In this document: positions 50,874 through 60,378 of the stretch, one piece after another
Numbering within the stretch: position 1 is the first letter of the stretch
How the letters are laid out: each line of letters opens with the position of its first letter
DNA from: Campylobacter sp. RM6914
Lineage (GTDB): Bacteria; Campylobacterota; Campylobacteria; Campylobacterales; Campylobacteraceae
Assembly (NCBI RefSeq): GCF_004803835.1
Contig: NZ_CP012545.1
Coordinates: 868,001-932,000 of the forward strand
Direction: 5' to 3'
DNA: 64,000 bases
Notes under the pieces: model-generated
Seen by the model: only the letters and a program-made list of their open reading frames with translations
Told to the model about the DNA's origin: nothing
The model's database searches: none
Translations under genes and position numbers: made by a program

Positions 50874-51432
50874 GGATTTGTTTAAAAATATTTTATTGTT
50901 TATAAATGATAAAATAAATGATGTTGAATTTATTTTATTTTTAATACTGGGTATATGTTCATTAATAATTAAAAAATATATAACAGATTCAGTAGCTCAA
51001 TCCGAAAATATTTTTATAAATACTCAAAAAGAAAATTTAGATAATTTAAATCAAATTTATTTTTGTTTAGTTCAACTATCTTTAAAGCCAAATTCTAAAT
51101 CCAATGCGAAGAAATTATATGAGTTATTGTTGAAAAATAGTTATATAGTGGACATCAAAGAAAACAATGATTTGTTAAAAAATGTATATGAAAATTATTC
51201 AAAAGATAAACCATTAAATGAAAAATTGATTTTTGATTATCTTAGAAAAATTCAGGATAAGATAAAAGAAATTAATAACATCATAAATAAAAATAATTCA
51301 AGATATTTAGAGCAACAAAACAATCCCGTAAAATTTTATCTCAAAAAAGCATTATTTTCACTATTTTTAATTATTTTTATATTGTTAATTTTATATGTCT
51401 TAAGATCATTATATGTGGATTTATTTACTTAA
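50857..51432 (+). CDS. Two-helix membrane protein, partner of the PBP-like gene
   Basis: 191 residues from ATG 50857, which has AAGGGG upstream and overlaps the last 17 bases of the PBP-like gene. An in-frame ATG at 50806 lies further inside that gene and is less likely. One membrane helix near the N-terminus (VEFILFLILGICSLII) and one at the C-terminus (FSLFLIIFILLILYVLRSLYV) enclose a 120-residue helical, lysine/asparagine-rich soluble part. No family recognised. Coupled translation suggests a joint function, perhaps tethering the PBP-like enzyme. Confidence 0.75.
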   Translation: MNSLDEDLFKNILLFINDKINDVEFILFLILGICSLIIKKYITDSVAQSENIFINTQKENLDNLNQIYFCLVQLSLKPNSKSNAKKLYELLLKNSYIVDIKENNDLLKNVYENYSKDKPLNEKLIFDYLRKIQDKIKEINNIINKNNSRYLEQQNNPVKFYLKKALFSLFLIIFILLILYVLRSLYVDLFT

Positions 51433-51619
51433 ACTATAAAAAGATTGTTTTTATAAAAATATTCTCATATAACTCTTTTGAGATAAAAACTTTATGCTTT
51501 CTTTTTTGTAAATTCTTAGCTAATGCTCGCAAAAAATATTAAGGTATTGCATTGCAAACTTTAAAATGTTTTAGAAATTTTAACTTAGAGACTTGTGTGT
51601 TTTTAAAAAATAAGTAAGA

Positions 51620-51696
51620 TGGTGCGCCCGAGAGAATTCGAATCTCTGACCTTTTGAACCGCAATCAAATGCTCTATCCAGCTGAGCTACGAGCGC
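51620..51696 (-). tRNA. tRNA-Arg (anticodon GCG)
   Basis: Minus strand: acceptor GCGCTCG with CGGGCGC (one U-G pair), A73 and encoded CCA. The anticodon stem TTTGA/TCAAA holds loop TTGCGGT, anticodon GCG. Its 3' end faces the AT-rich cassette, but I find no second copy of that 3' end in the window. Confidence 0.94.
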
Positions 51697-51827
51697 ACAA
51701 TAAAAAAGAAATGTGATTATAGCAAAGTTTTCTTAAAATTTGCATATATTTTCTAAAATTTCTAAAATTTATGCAAATTTTAGCTCAAAACAGATAATCT
51801 TACGTCAAATACAATAAAGGAAATACG

Positions 51828-52010
51828 ATGAATGACTTTTTTGACAGCTTAAAAGATATAAAAAAAGAGCTTGTAAAAGAACAAGGTGTAAGCCTAAAAA
51901 CTCAAAAAGATCCACAAAATGCAAAACAAGACGCTATCAAACATAAACAAGATAGACTAAAAGATGAGTTTTTGTCATATATAAAAAATAGCGATATTAG
52001 AAAAATCTAA
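51828..52010 (+). CDS. Small conserved-looking charged protein of unknown function
   Basis: 60 residues, very rich in Lys, Gln and Asp (MNDFFDSLKDIKKELVKEQG and DEFLSYIKNSDIRKI), predicted helical and soluble. AAAGGAAATACG precedes the ATG. It is 59 bases before the J-domain gene and may be cotranscribed. No family recognised. Confidence 0.65.
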   Translation: MNDFFDSLKDIKKELVKEQGVSLKTQKDPQNAKQDAIKHKQDRLKDEFLSYIKNSDIRKI

Positions 52011-52069
52011 AAAACACAATTTGGAACGTTTATTGCTTTTTATCCTTATAGTTTTTAAGGAGAAATTTT

Positions 52070-52894
52070 ATGAATATAACTCAAACTTTAGAATCTTTAA
52101 GCATACAAACTCAAGATGACATATTATTTTGCGAGCTTCGCAATATCATAATAAAAAATTTCAGCAAAACTATCGCCAACAAAGGCAAGATCATATCATT
52201 TTACGAAGAGAGCGAAATACCACAAAGAAAGTGCTTTTTAAAGTTTATTAAAAAAATATATGAAAAAGAGACAAATGAAGAGCTAAACCTCTTTTTCGCG
52301 CAGTATAAAACTATAAAAATCAACTATGTTCAAAAAAATGCGGTTTCTAACATGTTTTTTGTAGATGTTGATTTTGTAAAGGATGAGATTGTATTACTAC
52401 TTAATAATACACATAAAATTTTTGCCAACTATATTATGCAATGCTTTAAAGATAATGAAAACAAATTTAATGAAAAACAAAATATCTTACATGTTAAAAT
52501 TAAAAACGAAAGTGATTTTGACGCTTTTAATACACTGTTCTCAAAAAAAGAGCATTTAAATTTCATCATACATTTCAATCTTGATAGTACAAAATTTGAT
52601 ACATTTAAACGAAATTTTAAAGTTCAAAAATCAAGTAAATTTGTAAATAGATTTTCAGCTCTTGCAGATCTTTTGGAGGACAACTTTGAGACTTTGGGCT
52701 GTGAAAAGGATAGCGACTTTGAGCAAATCAGACAAAGCTATCTTTCGCTGGTTAAAATTTATCATCCCGATCGTCATGCAAGCAAGCCTCAAAAAATTCA
52801 AAACGAATACCGTGAAAAATTTGAAAAGATACAAACCGCGTATGAAAGCCTTAAACCGCTTTTTAAAACGCAAGAAAACTTTGTCAGTGCTTGA
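52070..52894 (+). CDS. J-domain protein with unknown N-terminal region
   Basis: 274 residues. The last 70 residues are a DnaJ-like J domain: LGCEKDSDFEQIRQSYLSLVKIYHPDRHAS with the HPD motif that stimulates DnaK, and EKFEKIQTAYESLK as helix IV. The first 200 residues have no recognised domain and no zinc-finger or G/F region, so this is a type III J protein with a specific client or site. AAGGAG precedes the ATG. Its 3' end overlaps the convergent rpoN gene by 11 bases. Confidence 0.85.
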   Translation: MNITQTLESLSIQTQDDILFCELRNIIIKNFSKTIANKGKIISFYEESEIPQRKCFLKFIKKIYEKETNEELNLFFAQYKTIKINYVQKNAVSNMFFVDVDFVKDEIVLLLNNTHKIFANYIMQCFKDNENKFNEKQNILHVKIKNESDFDAFNTLFSKKEHLNFIIHFNLDSTKFDTFKRNFKVQKSSKFVNRFSALADLLEDNFETLGCEKDSDFEQIRQSYLSLVKIYHPDRHASKPQKIQNEYREKFEKIQTAYESLKPLFKTQENFVSA

Positions 52895-54131
52895 TAGCGT
52901 AAATTTTTTTACGCTCGCTAGAACTTCCGATATTTAACGACTTACGGTATTTTGTTATCGTTCGCCGCACCAATGGGATATTAAAATTAGCCTTTATAAG
53001 TTCTAAAATTTTAAGATCACTTAATGGCTTTTGTGGACTTTCTTTCTTTATAAGTTCAAGTAAAAATCCTTTTATAGCCTCATTTGAAACTTCCTCATCA
53101 AGCCCAGTAGCAAAAAACTTCTTAAGAGGGATCGTTCCACGCGAGCATTCTAGGTATTTATTTGCAATGGCACGCGATATAGTGGATGGGTTGCGACCAA
53201 GATCATCGGCTAAATTTTTAAGCTTCATCGGCTTTATGTCTCCACCAAAGAAATAATCATACTGATACTCGACTATCATTAGCCCTATCTTATAAAGCGT
53301 TGCTTTGCGCATCTCAAGCGCATCTATGAGTGCCCTAGCCTCTTTTATGCGGCTTGAGACAAATTCGTTTGCCTCATCAAGTCCTTGTGTATCTAGTAAA
53401 ATTTCAGGATAAAACCCGTCATTTACACTAACGCTAATGCCGTTATCATCTGTTTTTATGGCTATATCTGCAACGGCTGTTGCCACATCTTCTAGGTATT
53501 CTATAGCAGGAGGATTTTTAAATTTTTTTATTAATTCAAGAGCCTCTTTGTAGCCCTTTAGTTTTGTCATCTGTTCAATATCTTCGAAATTTTCGATAAT
53601 TTTTTTTACATTTTCGTAAATTTTAGCCTCACACTCCACCTCTTCAAGCTGAAACAAAAAGCTCTCTTTTAAGCTCTTAGCTCCAACTCCACTTGGCTCA
53701 AGATAGGCAAATCTAGCTCTAATACTCTCAACTTGCGCATCATCAAATTCCGATAAAATTTCATCATCATATTCAAAATACCCTTCATTATTTATGCATT
53801 CGATGATTTTATAAGCTATATTTTGAGACTTTAACGTTGGAAAAAGCGGTGGATTTATCTGCTCATAAAGCTTTTCATACAAGCTTTGCTTTTGTATACT
53901 GGTAGCTTCAAGCGTATCTGAAATGGAATTTTTGCTTATTTCTTTAAAAAAATTTCTTTTAGAATTTACATGAGATGAATTTTGTTCTATGCTAGCAAAC
54001 GGGTTGTTTTCGACAAACGGCTCAAGCGTCTCTTTTAGCTCGTCAAGGCTACTTTGAAGTATCGGAAGCCAACTACGAAGCGTTTGATTAAGCTTTAGTT
54101 TTGGCGATAGAGCTTGAGTTTGACGCAGCAT
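52884..54131 (-). CDS. rpoN: RNA polymerase sigma-54 factor
   Basis: 415 residues. The Gln-rich N-terminal activator-interaction region (LRQTQALSPKLKLNQTLRSWLPILQ) is followed by the core-binding domain, the HTH with LADDLGRNPSTISRAIANKYLECSRG, and the C-terminal RpoN box VRRTITKYRKSLNIGSSSERKK that contacts the -24 element. In Campylobacter it controls mid-class flagellar genes, matching the sigma-54 promoter before flgL in this window. It lies 2 bases after lptB on the minus strand. Confidence 0.95.
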   Translation of the reverse strand: MLRQTQALSPKLKLNQTLRSWLPILQSSLDELKETLEPFVENNPFASIEQNSSHVNSKRNFFKEISKNSISDTLEATSIQKQSLYEKLYEQINPPLFPTLKSQNIAYKIIECINNEGYFEYDDEILSEFDDAQVESIRARFAYLEPSGVGAKSLKESFLFQLEEVECEAKIYENVKKIIENFEDIEQMTKLKGYKEALELIKKFKNPPAIEYLEDVATAVADIAIKTDDNGISVSVNDGFYPEILLDTQGLDEANEFVSSRIKEARALIDALEMRKATLYKIGLMIVEYQYDYFFGGDIKPMKLKNLADDLGRNPSTISRAIANKYLECSRGTIPLKKFFATGLDEEVSNEAIKGFLLELIKKESPQKPLSDLKILELIKANFNIPLVRRTITKYRKSLNIGSSSERKKIYAIKH

Positions 54132-54133
54132 TT

Positions 54134-54862
54134 TTACTCTAGAAGCTTAAATTCTTCACCAAGATAATGCGTGCGAACATTTTTATCGTTTGCAACCTCT
54201 TTTGCCGTGCCGCTTGCAAGCAAAGCACCGTCTTTGATAACGTATGCTCTATCGCAAATAGCCAACGTCTCACGCACGTTATGATCAGTTATAAGCACAC
54301 CTATGCCTAAATTTTTAAGGTCACGAACTATACTTTGTATATCACTAACCGCGATAGGATCAACCCCTGCAAAAGGTTCATCAAGAAGAAGAAATTTAGG
54401 TGTTATCATAAGACTCCTGGCTATCTCGCATCGTCTTCTTTCGCCACCGCTTAGACTTACGCCTTTTCTTTGTCTGATGGGTTCGATGTTTAAGAGATTT
54501 AGCATTTCATTGACTTTTTGCTCACAAACTTTAACATCTTTGTATAAAATTTCCGCTCCTAAAAGCAAATTTTCCTCTACGCTTAAGTCTTTAAAGATGC
54601 TCGACTCTTGCGGTAAATACCCAATCCCCATTTGCGCTCGCTTATGAAGTGGAACATTTGTAACATCTTTATTGTCAAGCACAATAGTGCCACTTGTAGG
54701 GCTGATTAGACCGCATATCATGTAAAAAGTCGTAGTCTTACCGGCGCCGTTTGGACCAAGAAGTCCTACTACCTCTCCACTTTTTATATCTAGCGAAACG
54801 CCTTTTATGATGTTTGTCTTTTTTATGGTTTTCTTCAATTCGTTTATCTGTAATTTATGCAC
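54134..54862 (-). CDS. lptB: Lipopolysaccharide export ATPase LptB
   Basis: 242-residue ABC ATPase. Walker A GPNGAGKTTTF, LPQESSIFKDLSVEENLL (Q-loop region), signature LSGGERRRCEIARSL, Walker B LLLDEPFAGVDPIAV, and the ITDHNVRETLAI H-switch that is characteristic of LptB. Lies between tsaE and rpoN; lptB next to rpoN is common across Proteobacteria. Confidence 0.94.
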   Translation of the reverse strand: MHKLQINELKKTIKKTNIIKGVSLDIKSGEVVGLLGPNGAGKTTTFYMICGLISPTSGTIVLDNKDVTNVPLHKRAQMGIGYLPQESSIFKDLSVEENLLLGAEILYKDVKVCEQKVNEMLNLLNIEPIRQRKGVSLSGGERRRCEIARSLMITPKFLLLDEPFAGVDPIAVSDIQSIVRDLKNLGIGVLITDHNVRETLAICDRAYVIKDGALLASGTAKEVANDKNVRTHYLGEEFKLLE

Positions 54863-55262
54863 TTTTTACCTCGTATATTCGCAGGTTTTCTTTGGTTTTT
54901 ATGTTGATTATAGTATATGGAATTTTATAAATTTTTAGCATATTTTCGAGCTCTTCATCGCCCCACTCAACAAGATGTAGTCCATCTTCATACAAATTTT
55001 CAAAAAGTCCGTTTTTTACAAGACCGCTAACACCATTTTGATATATATCATAGTGAAAAATTTTTACATCGCCATCATAACTTTGCATGATCGAAAATGT
55101 AGGCGAAGTAACATTTTGCTTAACGCCGTGAAATTTAGCTATCTCTTGCACCAAAGTTGTCTTGCCGCTAGCAAGAGTTCCACTAAGTAGCACCACACCA
55201 TCTTTTGGCAGTGTTTTTACAAGCTTGATAAGCTCATCTTTAGCTAGTATAAATTCACGCAT
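54855..55262 (-). CDS. tsaE: tRNA threonylcarbamoyladenosine biosynthesis protein TsaE
   Basis: 135-residue P-loop ATPase of the t6A complex. Walker A LSGTLASGKTTLVQ near residue 30, then VTSPTFSIMQSY and IFHYDIYQ, and LHLVEWGDEELEN, all typical of TsaE. Overlaps lptB by 8 bases and the upstream S4 gene by 8. Confidence 0.92.
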   Translation of the reverse strand: MREFILAKDELIKLVKTLPKDGVVLLSGTLASGKTTLVQEIAKFHGVKQNVTSPTFSIMQSYDGDVKIFHYDIYQNGVSGLVKNGLFENLYEDGLHLVEWGDEELENMLKIYKIPYTIINIKTKENLRIYEVKSA

Positions 55263-55506
55263 TAACCTGCCTTACATACTCTTCTTGTGCACTTTTTGGG
55301 ATACTTTTACTTGTCGGTATAGCCAGCACCTCATAACTTACTTCGCGGACAAGAAATTTTATGGTTATTTTATCGCCAACTTTGACATCTTTAGCAGGCT
55401 TTGCAACCACTCCGTTTATACTAACTACTCCGCTTTTACACATATCTTCGCTGATACTTCTGCGTTTTGTGATATTTACTACATTTAAAAATTTATCTAT
55501 TCTCAT
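55255..55506 (-). CDS. S4-domain RNA-binding protein (HslR-like)
   Basis: 83 residues from ATG 55506. A longer frame starting at 55548 adds a non-family segment. It is one S4 fold: MRIDKFLNVVNITKRRSISEDMCKSGVVSINGVVAKPAKDVKVGD. Relatives include the ribosome-recycling heat shock protein Hsp15 (HslR). It overlaps tsaE by 8 bases, so it belongs to the tsaE-lptB-rpoN operon. Confidence 0.85.
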   Translation of the reverse strand: MRIDKFLNVVNITKRRSISEDMCKSGVVSINGVVAKPAKDVKVGDKITIKFLVREVSYEVLAIPTSKSIPKSAQEEYVRQVNA

Positions 55507-55547
55507 GGGCTGGATTTTAACTAAAATTTGCTTATTTTCGCATAACA

Positions 55548-56481
55548 CTAAATTTTTGTCTTTAAAATTTCGCTTAGTTGCCTTATAAATTCAGGGCTCG
55601 TTTGGCAACATCCGCCGATCAGCCTTGCGCCAAGCTCATGCCACTTTTGTATATACTTTATTAGCCCGCTCTCATCAGGCTTTTCGCTCCATTTTTGAGT
55701 CTTGGCGTCATACACGGCGCCCGCATTTGGGTAGATGATAAATGGCTTTGTTCCGCCAGCCTTTTTTAAATTTGCAAGCAAAGCGCTAGCAAGAGTGTCA
55801 CTTATGCAATTAAAGCCGTAGGCAAGCACGTTTGGAGTGCTTTCTAAAATTTTAACCACGTCTGTTATAGCGTCGCCGCTAGCAAGCTCATTTTCATCTC
55901 TTGCCGTAAAACTTATCCAGCAAGGCACGTCCTTAAAATTTTGCTCTAAAAGCTCGCATATCGCCTCCGCCTCGCTTAAAAGCGGTATAGTCTCAACCGC
56001 CAGCATATCCGCCCCACCCTCTAAAACAGCCCTAATGCGTGGCTCGTGAAACGCCTTAAATTCACTCTTGCTTAGATTATAATCACCCCTATATTCGCTC
56101 CCGTCAGATAGATACGCACCGTATGGTCCGATACTTGCCGCCACAAGTGGAGTCTCCGTCGCTCTCACGTATAAATTCATCCACCGCCTCGCGTGCTATA
56201 AGGCTTGTTTTTATGATTAAGCCATACGCCTCTTTTTCGCTAAACCCGGCCGCCATAAGGCCCGGAATCGTCGCTTGATAGCTTGCCGTCGTGATGATGT
56301 CGCTTCCGGCTTTTAAATAATTTTTGTGAATTTGCTTGATAGCGCCCGGGTTTTGTGCGATATGCTTTGCCGACCAGAGCTTACCGCTGATGTCAAGCCC
56401 CATAGCTTCAAGCTGTGTGGCAAGCGCTCCGTCAAGCACCACTACGTCTTTTTTGGCTAATAAATCTTTAAATTTACTCAT
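55548..56481 (-). pseudogene. mmuM: Homocysteine S-methyltransferase, frameshifted
   Basis: Would methylate homocysteine with S-methylmethionine to give methionine. The N-terminal part (56481 to about 56163) reads VVLDGALATQLEAMGLDISGKLWSAK and ITTASYQATIPGL. The remainder, with SIGPYGAYLSDGSEYRGDY, GFNCIS and the zinc-binding LIGGCCQTSP, is in another frame. The shift is close to 56163, where one extra base (or two missing) breaks the reading after FIRE. Both halves align over their full length with the family. The start overlaps the permease gene by 4 bases. GC-richer than its neighbours. Confidence 0.88.
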
Positions 56482-57860
56482 ATCTTTTTATATCTCAAAT
56501 AGTAATAAATATAGCAAAACGCCACGAAAGGAAGCCCGAAATATAGTCCCGGACGTTGCTCGGCGTCATAAGCGATACCTATGATCGAAACCGCAAGCAA
56601 GGCGATCGTAATATATGGCAAAACGGGCGAAAAAGGCACTCTAAATTTGAGATCCTCCACGCTTTTGCCGCTTTTTATCCACTCTTTTCTAAAATTTATC
56701 TGTGCAAACGGGATAGATAGCCACACGCCAACTACCGCAAAGCCCGCTATCGAAATAAGGGCTAAAAATACCGAATCCTCGGCGTATTTACTAGCAAATA
56801 GCGCTCCCACCGCACCTATCATCGACATCACAAGCGCTCTAACAGGCACTCCTCTATCGTCAATCTTCGCCACCCAAGGCCCGATTTGCCCCTCGTTGCT
56901 AAGCGACCAAAGCATACGTGAGCTGGCATAAAGCCCCGAATTTCCCGCCGAAAGTATCGCTGTCAGGATGACAAAATTCATAATATCCGCCGCATACGGT
57001 ATCCCCATCTTGTCAAAAACTACGACAAAAGGCGCTTCTAGTACGCCCGCCTCATTCATCGGAAGCAGTGAAGCTAAAACAATGATGGTTAACACAAAAA
57101 ATATCACAAGCCTAAGCACCGTGGTATTTATAGCGCGAGGTATGTTTTTCTCTGGTTCAGCTGTCTCGCCAGCTGCAATGCCGATAAGCTCGGTGCCCGA
57201 AAAGGCGTAGTTTACCGCTAGCATCACGGTAGCCACAGCCAAAAAGCCGTTTGGAAAGGTTCCGTTGGCGGTGAGATTGGCAAAAAGCGGAGCCGAACTC
57301 GCCCCATCAAACGACACCACGCTAAATATCGCCCCAAGTCCAAGCGTGATGAACACGATGATCGCCATTACCTTAATGCCCGCAAAAAAGACTCAGTCTC
57401 TCCAAAAGCCCTTACGTTTAGCAAATTTATGACAAAAATTAGTCCCGTAAAAAATGTCGCAAAGACCCATACTGGCACTTCAGGAAACCACCTTTGCATA
57501 AGTATCGCCGCTCCCAAAAAACTCGGTCCCAAGCGCTACCGTCCAGCACAGCCAGTAAAGCCACGTAACGGTAAATCCCGTAGCCGGAGAGATAAATTTC
57601 GTAGCATACGCACCAAATGAGCCAGTAACCGGCATCGCCGTAGCAAGCTCGCCAAGAGAGAGCATAACCAGATAGACGACCACCGCGCCCACAAGATAGC
57701 TGATGACAGCACCAAGCGGACCGGCCTGTGAAATGGTGTAGCCTGAGCTTAGAAACAGCCCCGTGCCGATAACTCCGCCAAGAGCTATCATAAATAGATG
57801 GCGTGAGTTTATCTTGCGCTTAAACTCGCCTTGATTTTGTAATTTGTGATTTTGCAACAC
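56478..57860 (-). pseudogene. mmuP: S-methylmethionine/amino acid permease, two frameshifts
   Basis: APC-family permease of 12 expected helices, likely for S-methylmethionine because it is coupled to mmuM. The first frame (57860 to about 57521) holds [25 protein letters not shown]. The second (about 57515-57390) reads [20 protein letters not shown] and further. The third (from about 57384) holds IKVMAIIVFITLGLG to the C-terminus. The breaks coincide with two A6/T6 runs (57516-57521 and 57384-57389). One T too many at the first and one too few at the second restore a normal family sequence. The start codon is TTG or GTG. Confidence 0.87.
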
Positions 57861-58040
57861 GCTTCCTTTTGTTTAAATAAAATTTTAATTTTACTAAAAT
57901 TTATCGTAAATTTAGTTAATTTAAATTTCAAATTTAATTAAATTTTTCAATTTTACCCATGTGATCCAAAATTTCGATATATTCCATCTTGGATCTATTA
58001 TTTTTTGCTTAAAGTATTTATTTAAAATTAATCATTTTTA

Positions 58041-58048
58041 GATAAAAT
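58041..58048 (+). promoter_or_regulatory. Candidate -10 box for argG
   Basis: GATAAAAT matches the Campylobacter gnTAnAAT pattern, 31 bases before the argG ATG, with periodic A/T runs upstream. The 218-base gap back to mmuP is AT-rich and otherwise empty. Confidence 0.5.
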
Positions 58049-58078
58049 TAGCCATTTAATCTAAATAAGGAGAATGGG

Positions 58079-59299
58079 ATGAAAAAAGAGGTTAAAAAGG
58101 TCGTTCTGGCTTACTCCGGCGGACTTGATACAAGTATAATTCTAAAATGGCTTCAAGATGAATATAATTGCGAAGTTGTAACATTTACGGCAGATATAGG
58201 TCAAGGAGAAGAGGTTGAGCCGGCTCGCAAAAAAGCTATAGCACTTGGAGTAAAACCTGAAAATATTTTTATAGAAGATCTAAGAGAAGAATTTGTAAAA
58301 GACTATGTATTTCCTATGTTTAGAGCAAACGCTATTTATGAGGGAGAGTATTTACTGGGAACTTCTATCGCTCGTCCGTTAATATCAAAAAGACAAGCAG
58401 AGATAGCAAAGCTAACCGGTGCTGACGGCGTTAGCCACGGAGCAACAGGCAAAGGAAACGATCAAGTTCGTTTTGAGCTTGGGTACTACGCACTAAATCC
58501 TGATCTAACCATCATAGCGCCTTGGAGAGAATGGGACTTAAATAGTCGTGAAAAACTTCTTGCTTATGCAGAGAGAAATGGCATAGATATAAGTAAAAAA
58601 CCAGGCAAAAGTCCATACTCAATGGACGCAAATTTACTTCACATAAGCTATGAGGGTTTAGTTCTTGAAAATCCCGCAAATGCTCCTGAAAAAGATATGT
58701 GGAGATGGACGGTTGATCCAAAAGATGCGCCAAACGAGAGTGAGATAATCACTATCGGCTACGAAAAAGGCGATCCTGTAAGCATAAACGGTAAAAAGCT
58801 AAGTCCTGCTGAAATTTTAACAGAGCTAAACCGTCTTGGGGCAAAACACGGCATAGGACGCCTTGATATAGCTGAAAACCGCTATGTGGGCATGAAAAGT
58901 CGCGGTTGCTATGAAACACCTGGCGGCACTATCATGTTAAAAGCCCATCGTGCGATAGAGAGCATAACTCTTGACAGAGGAGCGGCTCACCTAAAAGACG
59001 AGCTAATGCCACGCTATGCAGAGCTAATCTACAACGGTTTTTGGTTTAGCCCTGAACGTGCTATGCTACAAGCTGCGATAGATAAAAGCCAAGAGCATGT
59101 AAACGGTGAAGTAAGGGTTGAGCTTTATAAAGGAAATGTCATAATCCTTGGTCGTTCAAGCCAAAATGATAATTTGTTTAACGAAGCATATAGTACATTT
59201 GAAGAGGATAGCGTATATGATCAAAAAGATGCGGACGGCTTTATCAAGCTAAACGCTCTTCGCTTTATAATCGCTAGCAAAAACGGAAGAAAATTTTAA
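58079..59299 (+). CDS. argG: Argininosuccinate synthase
   Basis: Condenses citrulline and aspartate in arginine synthesis, 406 residues. N-terminal ATP-PPase loop [28 protein letters not shown]; the substrate-binding [17 protein letters not shown]; and [24 protein letters not shown] very good ribosome binding site (AAGGAGAA) precedes it. Single gene ending in a strong terminator. Confidence 0.95.
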   Translation: MKKEVKKVVLAYSGGLDTSIILKWLQDEYNCEVVTFTADIGQGEEVEPARKKAIALGVKPENIFIEDLREEFVKDYVFPMFRANAIYEGEYLLGTSIARPLISKRQAEIAKLTGADGVSHGATGKGNDQVRFELGYYALNPDLTIIAPWREWDLNSREKLLAYAERNGIDISKKPGKSPYSMDANLLHISYEGLVLENPANAPEKDMWRWTVDPKDAPNESEIITIGYEKGDPVSINGKKLSPAEILTELNRLGAKHGIGRLDIAENRYVGMKSRGCYETPGGTIMLKAHRAIESITLDRGAAHLKDELMPRYAELIYNGFWFSPERAMLQAAIDKSQEHVNGEVRVELYKGNVIILGRSSQNDNLFNEAYSTFEEDSVYDQKDADGFIKLNALRFIIASKNGRKF

Positions 59300-59310
59300 A
59301 ATTTCAATCA

Positions 59311-59346
59311 ATTAGCAAGCTTTATTTTGGCTTGCTAATCTTTTTT
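59311..59346 (+). terminator. Intrinsic terminator of argG
   Basis: Perfect 10-bp stem ATTAGCAAGC (59311-59320) with GCTTGCTAAT (59330-59339), nine-base loop, then C and six T. Confidence 0.9.
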
Positions 59347-59382
59347 CAACCTCTCAATAAAATTTAAATCAAAGGTATAAAA

Positions 59383-59832
59383 ATGAAAGTATTACTTATA
59401 AAAGACGTAAAAGGCTTAGGAAAAGCAGGTGAGATAAAAGAGGTAAAAGATGGATACGGCAACAACTTCTTGATAGGAAAAGGCTTTGCAAAAGCTGCAA
59501 CTCCTGATGTATTACGCCAATACGAAGCAGCACAAAAAAGAAAAGCAGAAGAGCTAAAATACGAACTTGCAAATTTAGAAAAATTAAAAGATGAGTTAGC
59601 TAAAGTTACGGTAGTTATCAAAAAACAACTAGGTGCTAACGGCGCACTTTTTGGCTCTGTCTCCAAAGAAGAGATAGCTGAAGAGCTTGAAAAAACACAT
59701 CATCTAATCGTTGATAAAAAATCAATCGAAATAGAAAAAAACCACCTAAAAGCGGTAGGAATTTATAATGTTCAAGTAAAACTAGGACACGCGATAAGTG
59801 CCGATTTAAAGGTTGACGTTCAAGGAGAGTAA
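59383..59832 (+). CDS. rplI: Ribosomal protein bL9
   Basis: 149 residues of the large subunit protein L9. N-terminal MKVLLIKDVKGLGKAGEIKEVKDGYGNNFL, a long connecting helix (LRQYEAAQKRKAEELKYELANLEKL) and a C-terminal domain (GALFGSVSKEEIAEEL, AVGIYNVQVKLGH). The stop is followed immediately by the hslV GTG. Confidence 0.96.
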   Translation: MKVLLIKDVKGLGKAGEIKEVKDGYGNNFLIGKGFAKAATPDVLRQYEAAQKRKAEELKYELANLEKLKDELAKVTVVIKKQLGANGALFGSVSKEEIAEELEKTHHLIVDKKSIEIEKNHLKAVGIYNVQVKLGHAISADLKVDVQGE

Positions 59833-60378
59833 GTGTTTCACGCAACAACGATCTTAGCCTATAAAGGCAAAAATAAATCAGTAATAGGCGGTGATGGTCA
59901 AGTAAGTTTTGGCAACACTGTATTAAAGGGAAATGCCGTTAAGATCAGAAAGATAAAAGACGGTAAAGTTTTGGCGGGCTTTGCAGGAAGTACCGCCGAT
60001 GCGTTTAACCTTTTTGATATGTTTGAAGAAAATTTAGAGCAAGCAAAAGGGGATCTCTTAAAGGCTGTTATAAATTTTAGTAAAGCATGGAGAAAAGATA
60101 AGTATCTACGCAAATTAGAAGCTATGATGTTGGTTCTTAACCGTGATAAAATTTTCTTACTTAGCGGGACCGGCGATGTAGTTGAGCCTGAAGACGGAAA
60201 GATAGCTGCGATAGGCAGTGGCGGCAACTACGCACTTTCTGCTGCTCGCGCACTTGATAGGCTAGCCACCGACATAGATGAAGAGGTGCTCGTAAAAGAG
60301 AGTCTTACTATCGCGGGAGAAATTTGCATATATACAAATACAAATATAAAAACCTATGTCTTAGAGGATGATAAATAA
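59833..60378 (+). CDS. hslV: HslV protease subunit (ClpQ)
   Basis: Proteasome-like peptidase of 181 residues starting at GTG 59833, preceded by GGAGAGTAA. N-terminal [12 protein letters not shown] includes the catalytic threonine exposed on processing (the first or second Thr of ATTI). [31 protein letters not shown] and [14 protein letters not shown] are family motifs. Its stop overlaps the hslU start by one base. Confidence 0.95.
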   Translation: MFHATTILAYKGKNKSVIGGDGQVSFGNTVLKGNAVKIRKIKDGKVLAGFAGSTADAFNLFDMFEENLEQAKGDLLKAVINFSKAWRKDKYLRKLEAMMLVLNRDKIFLLSGTGDVVEPEDGKIAAIGSGGNYALSAARALDRLATDIDEEVLVKESLTIAGEICIYTNTNIKTYVLEDDK

